Source: Bromus sterilis
Taxonomy: Eukaryota > Streptophyta > Magnoliopsida > Poales > Poaceae
Direction of reading: 5' to 3'
DNA length: 64,000 bases
Assembly (NCBI GenBank): GCA_950022295.1
Contig: OX465597.1
Coordinates: forward strand, 191,331,016 to 191,395,015
In this document: in pieces, positions 25,201 to 36,036 of the stretch
How positions within the stretch are numbered: the first letter of the stretch is position 1
Layout: every line of letters starts with the position of its first letter
The notes under the pieces: generated by a model
Told to the model about the DNA's origin: nothing
Database searches by the model: none
Seen by the model: the letters and a program-made list of their open reading frames with translations, nothing else
Made by a program: the position numbers and the translations under genes

Positions 25201-27054
25201 CATAGGAAGTAAAGCAATATTTTTATCCTGATGAACCAGAGTAAACTGATTTGTCCTACCATGGTGTACAACATTCCTATCAAATTGCCATGGTCTACCA
25301 AGTAAAAGAGAGCATGCTTGCATGGGTACCACATCACAATCAACATAATCAGCATATGCAGCAATGCTAAAGTGCACACGAACAGAACGCGTTACCTTAA
25401 TCTTACCACTATTGTTAAACCACTGAATATAGTACGGATGGGGGTGTGGTCTTGTGGTGAGAGATAGCTTCTCCACCAACTCCATGCTAGCCAAGTTGTT
25501 GCAACTCCCTCCGTCAATGATGATGCGAACCGAACGTTCTTTCACCACTCCCTTTGTGTGGAACAAATTATGCCTCTGGTTTTGCTCAGCCTTCGTTACC
25601 TGCACACTTAACACACGTTGAGCAACCAAACTAGCATATTTATCTGCATCATCAGGAGCCATATACTCCATATCATGAGCATCATCATGGGCACCCTGTT
25701 CCTCATGAGCAATGAGAACTAAAGTCTCCTCATCATAGTCACTCGCTGACTCATACCCACCATCCGCCGTAATAATCATCACACGCTTGGAGGGACAGTC
25801 TTTTGCGAAGTGACCTCCACCTTGGCACCTGCGACATTTAATATCACGATCTCGTGTTTGCCCTGTGGAAGCCATGGATGAAGAAGAACTCGCCGCTGGA
25901 CCACTCTGTGCACCCTTGAATGGTGGCGCTGACTGTTTTGGTGGCTCCCTGTAAGAATGAGCGGCTGAAGTAGAGGGTGGAGCAGCAGGACGTGTGGATG
26001 TAGAAGGTCCACGCGATGTCCATGATGTATTTCGTCCTGCAGAAAAGTTAGGTCTCGTAGCGGCCTGTCGATCCTGCACTTCACGTTCAGCTTTACAAGC
26101 AAGATGAAACAAACGAGTAATAGTAGCATAGTCCTTGTATTCTAGAATAGTTTGTATCTCCCTGTTTAAGCCACCTATAAAACGTGCAAACATAGCTTCA
26201 TTATCCTCTACTAGGCCACATCTAATCAATCCAGTTTGTAATTCTTGATAATATTCCTCTACAGAATTTTTTCCTTGTCTCAAACGCTGTAATTTTTGTA
26301 GCAATTCACGTTGATAATAAGGAGGAACCCAGCGAGTACGCATAGCATCTTTTAAAGCAGCCCAAGTAGCTGGAATATTATTAGCATGCAATCTACAATG
26401 TTCAGACCACCAAATAGATGCAAAACCCGTGAATTCACAAACAGCAGCAGTAACACGTCTATTCTCAGGATATTGTAAACATGTAAAGCGTTGTTCAGTT
26501 TCTAACTCCCAAGTAAGATAAGCATCAGGAATATATCTACCCTCAAACGGCTTAAGATTCAATTTAAGTTTAGGCACATGTTCATCATCGCGTACCTGAG
26601 GGGGTGGTTGGTGTCGACCGTGGCGAATGTTGGGACGTGGACGTCCAGCTGGCTGTTCATAGGCCGCGTCTTGTTCCACCTCCTCCTCGTAATCACCCTC
26701 GTAGTTGTCGTCCTGGCCGACGTCAGAGGCAGCAGCAGCAGTAACTGCAGCAGCAGCAGGAGCACCAGCAGCCTGTCCGCCCGGAAACAGAATACGTCGT
26801 GCACGTCGTGGTGGCGGTGGCTGTGCTGGAGCGGCCGCAGGCTGTATAGGTAAGCGTGCGAGCAACTCAGTAAACTTGGCGTCGAGCTTGGTGTCGATCA
26901 TCTTCTCCACACCATCAATCGCCTCTGTAAATCTGTTCTCGATGTCATTCACCTGTTCAGACATCATTTGTGCAAATTTATCATGTAATGCTTTGTTGGT
27001 CATATTCTCCCAATCAGGTGCATCCCGCGCCACTTCATCATGGGATCCTGGCAT
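21967..27054 (-). CDS. gag-pol: Gag-Pol polyprotein of CRM-clade Ty3/gypsy element (intact)
   Basis: 1,695 residues from the ATG of MPGSHDE at 27054; the frame opens eight codons earlier with GTG. Approximate domain positions: gag 165-300, low-complexity Pro/Ser linker 340-400, CCHC knuckle C407-C410-H415-C420, aspartic protease DGG at 514, reverse transcriptase with YFDD at 904-907, RNase H D1053/E1090/D1115, integrase zinc finger H1235/H1242/C1272/C1275, integrase catalytic D1304/D1365/E1401, and a GPF-type motif near 1540. The tail from about 1595 is encoded by the 3' LTR. It would form the particle and carry out proteolysis, cDNA synthesis and integration. No stop or frameshift is present. 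No classical chromodomain is recognised; the tail may correspond to the CR motif of CRM elements (inference). Confidence 0.93.
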   Translation of the reverse strand: MPGSHDEVARDAPDWENMTNKALHDKFAQMMSEQVNDIENRFTEAIDGVEKMIDTKLDAKFTELLARLPIQPAAAPAQPPPPRRARRILFPGGQAAGAPAAAAVTAAAASDVGQDDNYEGDYEEEVEQDAAYEQPAGRPRPNIRHGRHQPPPQVRDDEHVPKLKLNLKPFEGRYIPDAYLTWELETEQRFTCLQYPENRRVTAAVCEFTGFASIWWSEHCRLHANNIPATWAALKDAMRTRWVPPYYQRELLQKLQRLRQGKNSVEEYYQELQTGLIRCGLVEDNEAMFARFIGGLNREIQTILEYKDYATITRLFHLACKAEREVQDRQAATRPNFSAGRNTSWTSRGPSTSTRPAAPPSTSAAHSYREPPKQSAPPFKGAQSGPAASSSSSMASTGQTRDRDIKCRRCQGGGHFAKDCPSKRVMIITADGGYESASDYDEETLVLIAHEEQGAHDDAHDMEYMAPDDADKYASLVAQRVLSVQVTKAEQNQRHNLFHTKGVVKERSVRIIIDGGSCNNLASMELVEKLSLTTRPHPHPYYIQWFNNSGKIKVTRSVRVHFSIAAYADYVDCDVVPMQACSLLLGRPWQFDRNVVHHGRTNQFTLVHQDKNIALLPMSPEQIVKDDLARASKAKQEKNKSENEIAAKEFEQQHKTNSKSSSAVSNEIKLTSPTLLATKVDISDLDVSQYVCYAFVCKEALFSFEELPPSLPPVVTDLLQEFIDVFPQDVPPGLPPIRGIEHQIDLIPGASLPNRAPYRTNPEETKEIQRQVQELLDKGYIRESLSPCAVPVILVPKKDGTWRMCVDCRAINNITIRYRHPIPRLDDMLDELSGSTMFSKVDLRSGYHQIRMKLGDEWKTAFKTKFGLYEWLVMPFGLTNAPSTFMRLMNEVLRAFIGRFVVVYFDDILIYSKSLEEHLDHLRAVFIALRNARLFGNLGKCTFCTDRVSFLGYVVTPQGIEVDKAKIEAIESWPQPKTVTQVRSFLGLAGFYRRFVRDFSTIAAPLNELTRKDVPFTWGTAQEEAFTILKDKLTHAPLLQLPDFNKTFELECDASGIGLGGVLLQDAKPVAYFSEKLSGPSLNYSTYDKELYALVRTLETWQHYLWPKEFVIHSDHESLKHIRSQAKLNRRHAKWVEFIETFPYVIKHKKGKDNIIADALSRRYTMLSQLDFKIFGLETIKDQYVNDAEFKDVLQNCREGRTWNKFVLNDGFVFRSNKLCIPASSIRLLLLQEAHGGGLMGHFGVKKTEDVLATHFFWPKMRRDVERFVARCTTCQKAKSRLNPHGLYMPLPVPSVPWEDISMDFVLGLPRTKNGRDSIFVVVDRFSKMAHFIPCHKSDDAANVADLFFREIIRLHGVPNTIVSDRDTKFLSHFWRCLWAKLGTKLLFSTTCHPQTDGQTEVVNRTLSTMLRAVLKSNLKLWEECLPHIEFAYNRSVHSTTKMCPFEIVYGFLPRAPIDLLPLPSSEKVNFDAKQRAELILKMHELTKENIERMNARYKLAGDRGRKHVVFEPGDLVWLHLRKDRFPDLRKSKLMPRADGPFKVLQKINDNAYKLELPADFGVSPTFNIADLKPYLGEDDELPSRTTSIQEGEDDEDIPTNVTPIPSPTTHTGPVTRARARQLNYQVLSFLANPSIVHEHMMLPKLDTFVLLMNEGPSMDTKDGHWSGIKNGEEGARGGKYSGVSSGDFRTLKPP

Positions 27055-27462
27055 GGTTAGCAGAAATAGAAAACACACAGAAGTATGATCCTACTTCGAC
27101 TAATGGGATGTGGGGTGGTGGAAAGCACAAATCCGTCAAGCTTTTCTTCAGTTCTTACCGATTCTTACCTAGCAGCAGGTGGTGATGTACAACCAACGGG
27201 TCAAAACTCTCAGAGATGTGGTAGAGCGATGGCCAGGAGGTGTCAACCGCACGAAGTAGAATATATGTGGAGCTGTAGGTAGGTTTGACAAATATGGTAG
27301 CAAAAAGCTCAACAGTAATCAAAACAGAGATGCAAAGTTGAATAAACACTCAACGTCGGTACTGTGCTGATCCTAGGCTAGACCGTACTAGAGACGCGAG
27401 CCTAAAACACCAACGAAAGCACGGCGCGGCACGTAATCAACTGAGAAGCACACTCTGAATAT

Positions 27463-27499
<37 letters not shown>

Positions 27500-27818
27500 T
27501 GCTTTTTTTTTTTTTTGCGATGCGGGACTGCGGTGGCTGAAAAAGTGCGAAAAAATCACTATGGTGGCGAACGTCTCAAAATGAGTTTCTGGACCTAAGG
27601 AACGTATGGGCACGAATTTTTTTCACCCCTGAAATTTTTGGCCTAAAAACTGCTCTGGAAAGCGTGCCAGACTCTTTTTTTTTTTTTTCTTTTTGGAAAT
27701 CACCCCCCTTCTCTGGACGAAAAAAGTTTGGTGAAATCCGACTCTAACAACTCAAAACTAATCTGGCTACAGAGAGATCAGGATCCTTACTGATGGTGGA
27801 ACTCAACTCGGACTCGTG

Positions 27819-27900
27819 AGACGTGGTGGTGTATATGGACTCTGCTTGGCGGAACGTGGTGGTGTATGTGGACTTGGATTGGCGGAACGTGGTAGGATGA
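27819..27900 (-). repeat. 33-bp tandem repeat in CRM leader
   Basis: ACGTGGTGGTGTAT recurs at about 27820 and 27853, and a shorter ACGTGGT at 27886, each followed by a GGACT and a TTGGCGGA segment. The same array occurs near 33728-33805 in the outer element and is decayed near 2545-2600. Confidence 0.75.
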
Positions 27901-28170
27901 CTACTGTGCGGCGGCGACGTGGCAAACTGTGATCAGAACTCGAAACTCTAAGGGAACTAGACGCTAAGATCAGCAACTTGACACAACGATGCAACCGTAA
28001 ATTCAACAAAGCAAGCTACTGTAAAGAAAACTGGATAAGGGCTCGGACTGTTTTGGAACGTGATGATCTAACCCTAATTTTTTTTTTGGCTTTTTCGTGG
28101 ACTGTAGGTATGAAGAACAGAACCAATCTAGACTATGAAAACTGGTAAATCTCACCGAGCAACCTGGAAA

Positions 28171-28180
28171 TCTGATACCA
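28171..28180 (-). other. Primer-binding site, initiator-Met tRNA (inner CRM element)
   Basis: The minus strand reads TGGTATCAGA two bases after the LTR end CTATCA, complementary to the 3' end of initiator methionine tRNA. The same arrangement occurs at 34079-34088, 54047-54056 and 63738-63747. Confidence 0.92.
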
Positions 28181-28182
28181 CT

Positions 28183-29098
28183 TGATAGAGGCGAAGGTGT
28201 CCCGATGTTTCGATGAGATGGTGGAGATCGATTATGGTGGAGGCAACTTTCACGATCCGACTACGAACGTGCGAAGACGTTGCGCCTTAGCGATCGCTAA
28301 ACCAACTCCGAGAGGTTATTGATCCCGCGGATGCACGATCAACCTGACCACGAAGGTCTAATTCCTGCAAGCAATCGAAGAACAAGCAAGAACTAAGAAT
28401 TGCAATCTGGATATTGCGAATATAAGATGAATGATTACGAAAGTTGGGGTTCCAATGAGGTCTTGGCCTGGTCGGATGACACAAACGGAGAGCTCGAAGT
28501 TGCGGCTATGGCTAACTTATATCTAATTAAAACCCAAGTCTAAACGACGCCCTAAGGGCTGTATATATGGGGGAACAGAGGGGATTTTCGTGACCCCTTG
28601 GAGGTGGGGTCCGAAAACAACCCTAACTCGGTTTCCCCACACATACGGACTCTAAAAACAGCCTATAATGTGGTATTTCGAAATTACATGGGCCCAGCCC
28701 AATATTAAGGTGACGCAGCACCTATAATTGCTCTTGGACGAAAATAATGAAGTGGCATCTCGTGTATTTCGTCCAAGCCTTCATGCATGCCTTATGGTGG
28801 CTTCAACGTGCGAAAATCCCCACTGGAAACTCCACTGTACTTTCCCCCGCGCGCACCTTCTTCTCCATTCTTGATCCCGCTCCAATGACCATCCTTCGTG
28901 TCCATGCTAGGTCCTTCATTCATAAGCAAAACAAAAGTATCTAATTTAGGCAGCATCATATGTTCATGAACAATAGAAGGATTCGCAAGAAACGAAAGTA
29001 CCTGATAATTTAGTTGACGTGCACGTGCTCTAGTAACTGGTCCAGTATGTGTAGTTGGTGAGGGTATGGGTGTAACATTAGTAGGGATGTCCTCATCA
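28183..29098 (-). repeat. 5' LTR of inner CRM element (type II)
   Basis: 916 bp, almost identical to 21358-22273. The TATA-like stretch TATATAT is at 28562-28568 and would drive transcription toward lower coordinates. CAGGT follows at 29099-29103 as the target duplication. Confidence 0.95.
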
Positions 29099-32000
29099 CA
29101 GGTAAAGGCATGTATAAACCATGAGGATTGAGTCGTGACTTAGCTTTTTGACATGTAGTGCAGCGAGCAACAAAACGCTCAACATCCCGTCTCATCTTTG
29201 GCCAAAAGAAATGTGTAGCAAGTACGTCCTCCGTCTTTTTCACGCCAAAATGTCCCATTAATCCTCCTCCATGCGCCTCCTGCAACAACAAAAGACGAAT
29301 AGAGCTAGCTGGAATGCATAGCTTGTTAGAACGGAACACAAATCCATCATTAAGCACAAACTTGTTCCATGTTCTACCCTCTCTACAATTCTGCAAAACA
29401 TCTTTAAATTCCGCATCATTTACATATTGTTCTTTGATTGTCTCTAAACCGAATATCTTGAAGTCAAGTTGTGAAAGCATAGTATAACGACGAGACAAAG
29501 CATCAGCAATAATATTATCTTTCCCCTTCTTGTGTTTAATGACATAAGGGAAAGTCTCAATAAATTCAACCCACTTAGCATGTCTACGATTAAGTTTTGC
29601 TTGACTTCTTATGTGTTTCAAAGATTCATGATCAGAATGTATAACAAATTCTTTGGGCCATAAATAATGTTGCCAAGTTTCTAATGTCCGAACAAGAGCA
29701 TATAATTCCTTATCATAAGTAGAATAGTTCAGACTAGGCCCACTCAATTTTTCAGAAAAGTATGCAACAGGTTTAGCATCTTGTAATAACACACCTCCCA
29801 AACCAATCCCACTAGCATCGCATTCAAGCTCAAAAGTCTTATTAAAATCAGGAAGTTGGAGCAAAGGAGCATGTGTTAACTTATCTTTCAATACCGTGAA
29901 AGCTTCTTCCTGTGCGGTACCCCAAGTAAAAGGCACATCCTTGCGTGTAAGCTCATTGAGAGGTGCAGCAATGGTGCTGAAATCTCTCACAAAACGCCTA
30001 TAGAATCCAGCGAGGCCAAGAAAACTCCTCACTTGTGTGACCGTTTTGGGCTGCGGCCAACTCTCAATTGCCTCGACCTTGGCATGATCAACTTCAATTC
30101 CCTGCGGAGTAACAACATAGCCAAGAAACGACACTCGGTCGGTGCAAAAGGTGCACTTCCCAAGGTTACCAAATAAACGTGCATTACGTAGAGCAATAAA
30201 AACAGCACGTAAATGATCCAAATGTTCCTCCAAAGATTTGCTATAAATCAGTATATCATCAAAATAGACTACCACAAATCGTCCAATGAAAGCACGTAAA
30301 ACCTCGTTCATTAATCTCATAAAAGTGCTAGGTGCATTAGTTAACCCAAAAGGCATGACTAACCACTCATATAATCCAAACTTAGTTTTAAATGCCGTTT
30401 TCCATTCATCCCCTAATTTCATGCGAATTTGATGGTATCCACTACGCAAATCAACTTTGGAAAACATGGTAGAGCCACTTAATTCATCAAGCATATCATC
30501 TAGCCTAGGAATAGGATGACGATAACGAATAGTAATATTATTAATGGCTCGACAATCAACACACATACGCCATGTTCCATCCTTTTTAGGCACTAATATA
30601 ACAGGAACAGCACAAGGACTAAGGGATTCACGTATGTAACCTTTGTCGAGTAGCTCTTGTACTTGACGCTGAATCTCCTTCGTCTCCTCCGGATTGGTAC
30701 GGTATGGCGCACGGTTGGGCAGCGAAGCACCGGGAATTAAGTCAATCTGATGCTCAATCCCTCGAATAGGTGGTAATCCCGGTGGTACGTCTTGTGGAAA
30801 GACGTCAATAAACTCCTGCAAAAGGTCAGTGACAACAGGAGGCAAAGAAGGAGGCAATTCCTCAAATGAAAACAAGGCTTCTTTGCACACAAAAGCATAG
30901 CACACATATTGACTAACATCCAAATCCGAAATATCAACCTTAGTAGCAAGCAAAGTTGGACTAGTCAATTTAATTTCATTAGAAACAACAGAAGAAGATT
31001 TGCTATTAGTCTTATGTTGTTGCTCAAATTCTTTAGCTGCTATCTCATTTTCACTCTTATTTTTCTCCTGTTTAGCTTTACTAGCTCTAGCAAGATCATC
31101 TTTCACAATTTGTTCAGGAGACATAGGAAGTAAAGCAATATTTTTATCCTGATGAACTAGAGTAAACTGATTTGTCCTACCATGGTGTACAACATTCCTA
31201 TCAAATTGCCATGGTCTACCAAGTAAAAGAGAGCATGCTTGCATGGGTACCACATCACAATCAACATAATCAGCATATGCAGCAATGCTAAAGTGCACAC
31301 GAACAGAACGTGTTACCTTAATCTTACCACTATTGTTAAACCACTGAATATAGTACGGATGGGGGTGTGGTCTTGTGGTGAGAGATAGCTTCTCCACCAA
31401 CTCCATGCTAGCCAAGTTGTTGCAACTCCCTCCGTCAATGATGATGCGAACCGAACGTTCTTTCACCACTCCCTTTGTGTGGAACAAATTATGCCTCTGG
31501 TTTTGCTCGGCCTTCGTTACCTGCACACTTAATACACGTTGAGCAACCAAACTAGCATATTTATCTGCATCATCAGGAGTCATATACTCTATATCATGAG
31601 CATCATCATGGGCACCCTGTTCCTCATGAGCAATGAGAACTAGAGTCTCCTCATCATAGTCACTCGCTGACTCATACCCACCATCCGCCGTAATAGTCAT
31701 CACATGCTTGGAGGGACAGTCTTTTGCGAAGTGACCTCCACCTTGGCACCTGCGACATTTAATATCACGATCTCGTGCTTGCCCTGTGGACGCCATGGAG
31801 GAAGAAGAACTCGCCGCTGGACCACTCTGTGCACCCTTGAATGGTGGCGCTGGCTGTTTTGGTGGCTCCCTGTAAGAATGAGCGGCTGAAGTAGATGGTG
31901 GCGCAGCAGGACGTGTGGATGTAGAAGCTCCACGCGATGTCCATGATGTATTTCGTCCTGCAGAAAAGTTAGGTCTCGTAGCGGCCTGTCGATCCTGCAC

Positions 32001-32978
32001 TTCACGTTCAGCTTTACAAGCAAGATGAAACAAACGAGTGATAGTAGCAAAGTCCTTGTATTCTAGAATAGTTTGTATCTCCCTGTTTAAGCCACCCATA
32101 AAACGTGCAAGCATAGCTTCATTATCCTCTACTAGGCCACATCTAATCAATCCAGTTTGTAATTCTTGATAATATTCCTCTACAGAATTTTTTCCTTGTC
32201 TCAAACGCTGTAATTTTTGTAACAATTCACGTTGATAATAAGGAGGAACCCAGCGAGTACGCATAGCATCTTTTAAAGCAGCCCAAGTAGTTGGAATATT
32301 ATTAGCATGCAATCTACAATGTTCAGACCACCAAATAGATGCAAAGCCCGTGAATTCACAAACAGGAGCAGTAACACGTCTATTCTCAGGATATTGTAAA
32401 CATGTAAAACGTTGTTCAGTTTCTAACTCCCAAGTAAGATAAGCATCAGGAATATATCTACCCTCAAACGGCTTAAGATTCAATTTAAGTTTAGGCACAT
32501 GTTCATCATCGCGTACCTAAGGGGGTGGTTGGTGTCGACCGTGGCGAATGTTGGGACGTGGACGTCCAGCTGGCTGCTCATAGGCCGCTTCCTGTTCCAC
32601 CTCCTCCTCGTAATCACCCTCGTAGTTGTCGTCCTGGGCGACGTCAGAAGCAGCAGCAGCAGCAGTAGCAGCAACTGCAGCAGTAGGAGGAGCACCAATA
32701 CCAGCAGCTTGTCCTCGCGGAAACAGAATACGTCGTGCACGTGGTAGTGGCGGTGGCTGTGGCTGTGCTGAAGGTAGGCGTGCGATCAACTCAGTAAACT
32801 TGGCGTCGAGCTTGGTGTCGATCATTTTCTCCACGCCATCAATCGCCTCTGTAAATCTGGTCTCGATGTCCTGCACCTGTTGAGACATCATACGTGCAAA
32901 TTTATCAGGTAACTCCTTGTTTGTCATGTTCTCCCAATCGGGTGCATCCCGCGCCACTTCATCATGTGATCCTGGCAT
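29099..32978 (-). pseudogene. Outer CRM element: gag-pol 5' part
   Basis: From the ATG at 32978 the frame runs 154 codons to an in-frame TAG at 32517-32519, where other copies have CAG (the PPPQVRDDE codons). It then stays open over 1,100 codons through the gag domain, CCHC knuckle, protease, RT, RNase H and integrase zinc finger. At 29099 it meets the inner element in the integrase gene. The gag N-terminus differs more from the other copies than the rest does (for example PDKFARMMSQQ, a shorter Pro-rich linker and an IGAPPTAA insertion). Confidence 0.9.
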
Positions 32979-34090
32979 GGTTAGCAGAAATAGAAAACAC
33001 ACAGGAATATGATCCTACTTCTACTAATGGGATGGATGTGGGGTGGTGGAAAGCACAAATCCGTCAAGCTTTTCTTACGTTCTTACCGATTCTTACCTAG
33101 CAGCAGGTGGTGATGTACAACCAACGGGTCAAAACTCTCAGAGATATGGTAGAGCGATGGCCAAGAGGTGTCAAAACGCACGATGTAGAATATATGTGGA
33201 GCTGTAGGAAGGCTGACAAGTATGGTAGGAAAAACTCAACAGTAATCAAAACAGGGATGCAAAGCTGAATAAACACTCAACGTCGGTACTGTGCTGATCC
33301 TAGGCTAGACCGTACTAGAGACGCGAGCCTAAAACACCAACGAAAGCACGGCGCGGCACGTAACAACTGTGAAGCACACTCTGAATTTTTTTTTCTCTCT
33401 CTTTTTTTTTTTTTTTTTTTTTGGCGATGCGGGACTGCGGGGGCTGAAAAAGTGCGAAAAAATCACTATGGTGGCGAACGTCTCAAAACGAGTTTCTGGA
33501 CCTAAGGAACGTATGGGCACGAAATTTTTTTACCCCTGAAAATTTTGGCCTAAAAACTGCTCTGAAAAGCGTGCCAGACTTTTTTTTTTTTTTTTTTTTT
33601 TGGAAATCACCCTCTTCTACGTACGACAAAAGATTGGTGAAAACCGACTCTAATCAACTCAAAACTATTCTGGCTACGGGGATATCAGGAACCGTACTGA
33701 TGGTGGAACTCAACTCGAACTCGTGAGACGTGGTGGTGTATATGGACTCTGCTTGGCGGAACGTGGTGGTGTATCTGGACTCGGATTGGCGGAACGTGGT
33801 AGGATGACTACTGGTGCGGCGGCGACGTGGCAAACTGTGATCAGAACTCGAAACTCTAAGGGAACTAGACGCTAAGATCAGCAACTTGACACAACGATGC
33901 AACCGTAAATTCAACAAAGCAAGTACTGAAAAGAAAACTGGACAAAGGCTAGGACTGTCTTGGGACGTGATGATCTAACCCTAATTTTTTTTGTTGGCTT
34001 TTTCTTGGACTGTAGGTATGAAGAACAGAACCAATCTAGACTATGAAAACTGGTAAATCTCACCGAGCAACCTGGAAATCTGATACCACT
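32979..34090 (-). other. Leader of outer CRM element
   Basis: 1,112 bp non-coding leader homologous to 27055-28182, with T-rich tracts on the plus strand at 33387-33422 and 33581-33601 and the 33-bp repeat near 33728-33805. Primer site TGGTATCAGA (minus) is at 34079-34088. Confidence 0.85.
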
Positions 34091-35006
34091 TGATAGAGGC
34101 GAAGGTGTCCCGATGTTTCGATGAGATGGTGGAGATCGATTATGGTGGAGGCGACTTTCACGATCCGACTACGAACGTGCGAAGACGTTGCGCCTTAGCG
34201 ATCGCTAAACCAACTCCGAGAGGTTATTGATCCCGCGGATGCACGATCAACCTGACCACGAAGGTCTAATTCCTGCAAGCAATCGAAGAACAAGCAAGAA
34301 CTAAGAATTGCAATCTGGATATTGCGAATATAAGATGAATGATTACGAAAGTTGGGGTTCCAATGAGGTCTTGGCCTGGTCGGATGACACAAACGAAGAG
34401 CTCGAAGTTGCGGCTATGGCTAACTTATATCTAATTAAAACCCAAGTCTAAACGACGCCCTAAGGGCTGTATATATGGGGGAACAGAGGGGATTTTCGTG
34501 ACCCCTTGGAGGTGGGGTCCGAAAACAACCCTAACTCGGTTTCCCCACACATACGGACTCTAAAAACAGCCTATAATGTGGTATTTCGAAATTACATGGG
34601 CCCAGCCCAATATTAAGGTGACGCAGCACCTATAATTGCTCTTGGACGAAAATAATGAAGTGGCATCTCGTGTATTCCGTCCAAGCCTTCATGCATGCCT
34701 TATGGTGGCTTCAACGTGCGAAAATCCCCACTGGAAACTCCACTGTACTTTCCCCCGCGCGCACCTTCTTCTCCATTCTTGATCCCGCTCCAATGACCAT
34801 CCTTCGTGTCCATGCTAGGTCCTTCATTCATAAGCAAAACAAAAGTATCTAATTTAGGCAGCATCATATGTTCATGAACAATAGAAGGATTCGCAAGAAA
34901 CGAAAGTACCTGATAATTTAGTTGACGTGCACGTGCTCTAGTAACTGGTCCAGTATGTGTAGTTGGTGAGGGTATGGGTGTAACATTAGTAGGGATGTCC
35001 TCATCA
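34091..35006 (-). repeat. 5' LTR of outer CRM element (type II)
   Basis: 916 bp, about three differences from 19533-20448. Target duplication AGTGG follows at 35007-35011. Confidence 0.93.
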
Positions 35007-36016
35007 AGTGGCGGCTAGGGTTGTTGTCTGACATGTACCCCTTCGGGGTTTGCCCTAGCCCTTATATAGGCGCCCGTGGAATGTCCTCAACCATTGAGAC
35101 AATCCGGACCCTCCATCCATATTCCATTCAGATCACATCCGAATGGGCTCCTTTCCCCTTAAGCGCGTGACCCTATAGGTCCACGTACACATGGACACGT
35201 CCCGGATCACATCTGGTTCGATAGTCGGTAGCGGTTCCTAGCAGAACGTACTGGTTCCAATATATGCGTAAAGTCATAAGACGAACCATTACAAAGTGCC
35301 ATATGCAACATTCCTTTTGCCTCACGATATATGTTGTCAAGCTCAAGGCGATTACTTGTCACCCTTGTGATAGCTTGACCTCTCTTATCGAAACCGTGAT
35401 ACATATTCCTGAACTGGGTTAACACTTAACCCATGTCGCATGGCCATGCTTTCTGAATCTTATCACTCGAGAGGGCCTAGAGAATATCTCTCCAAGGTGG
35501 AGGGGCAAATCCCATCTTGATCAACCATATCTCGCGGTATGTATCATGACTCACCCGTAAGCTACCTTCATAACTACCCAGTTACAGTGTAGCATTTGAT
35601 AGTCCCTAAGTGAGTCATTCCTCATCCCGAGAACATGTGAGAACCTCAGGTCTAGGACATGGCATAAACATTGTATTGAGACTAACAGATGAAAATATCT
35701 CGCTACGTCTCAAAGTGGGTCTTTGTCCAACTCAGTGATCCCATCACTAAGTCCATACTATCGGTAGCATCTCCATGCTCATGACTTGTGAAACATAGTC
35801 ATCAACTGAATCATATACTAGTCAAGGATATGTGTCCGCATAACCTTATCAACTAGGGACCATTAGAACAATCATCATAGAATATATAGTCTCACAAACA
35901 AGTCACATACTTATTGATACATATCAGTGATGATGTTCAAGGACAATACAAATAACACACGAATACATAAGGAGATAACATCATTACATGATTGCCTCTA
36001 GGGAAAATCTCAAACA
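35007..36016 (-). repeat. Copia 3' LTR, main segment
   Basis: Minus-strand LTR starting TGTTTGAGATTTTCCC at 36016 right after the purine-rich GCAAGTGGGAGAC (plus 36017-36029). The TATA box TATATAA is at 35062-35069 on the minus strand. The first five bases (35007-35011) are the CRM target duplication. With 19418-19532 the reconstructed length is about 1,120 bp. Confidence 0.8.
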
Positions 36017-36029
36017 GTCTCCCACTTGC
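36017..36029 (-). other. Polypurine tract of the copia element
   Basis: The minus strand reads GCAAGTGGGAGAC immediately before the LTR start TGTTTGAG and a few bases after the pol stop codon at 36037. Confidence 0.75.
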
Positions 36030-36036
36030 ACTAGAG

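Larger units (their letters stand above)
27055..28182 (-). other. Leader of inner CRM element
   Basis: 1,128 bp between the 5' LTR and the gag ATG. It contains the primer-binding site, a 33-bp tandem repeat (27819-27900), a long T tract on the plus strand (27464-27516, A-rich in the transcript) and a second T-rich tract near 27676-27693. No coding sequence is recognised. Confidence 0.85.
21358..29098 (-). mobile_element. Inner full-length CRM-clade element with intact polyprotein
   Basis: A 7,741-bp element with both LTRs (21358-22273 and 28183-29098), primer site, leader and one uninterrupted polyprotein. It is flanked by CAGGT at 21353-21357 and 29099-29103, which is host integrase-gene sequence of a sibling copy. 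The two LTRs differ at about two adjacent positions by eye (CCC versus TTC near 21943 and 28768), so this is the youngest insertion in the window. All cis elements and domains needed for autonomy appear present. Confidence 0.95.
19533..35006 (-). mobile_element. Outer CRM-clade element (contains a second CRM element)
   Basis: LTR 19533-20448, internal segment 20449-21357, inserted element 21358-29098, internal segment 29099-34090 and LTR 34091-35006. The whole is flanked by AGTGG duplications (19528-19532 and 35007-35011) inside the copia LTR. The two LTRs differ at about three positions by eye (near 19677, 19769 and 20369), so the insertion is recent. The polyprotein is lost through an in-frame TAG at 32517-32519 and through the inner insertion. 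Confidence 0.93.

Noticed and set aside
27464..27516. Long T tract as a terminator or assembly error
   Set aside because: A comparable tract of varying length is found at the same position in the other CRM leaders, so it is an element feature.
19533..35006. Tandem LTR-internal array produced by unequal crossing over
   Set aside because: Separate 5-bp duplications (AGTGG outside, CAGGT inside) and exact rejoining of the split integrase gene show nested insertion instead.
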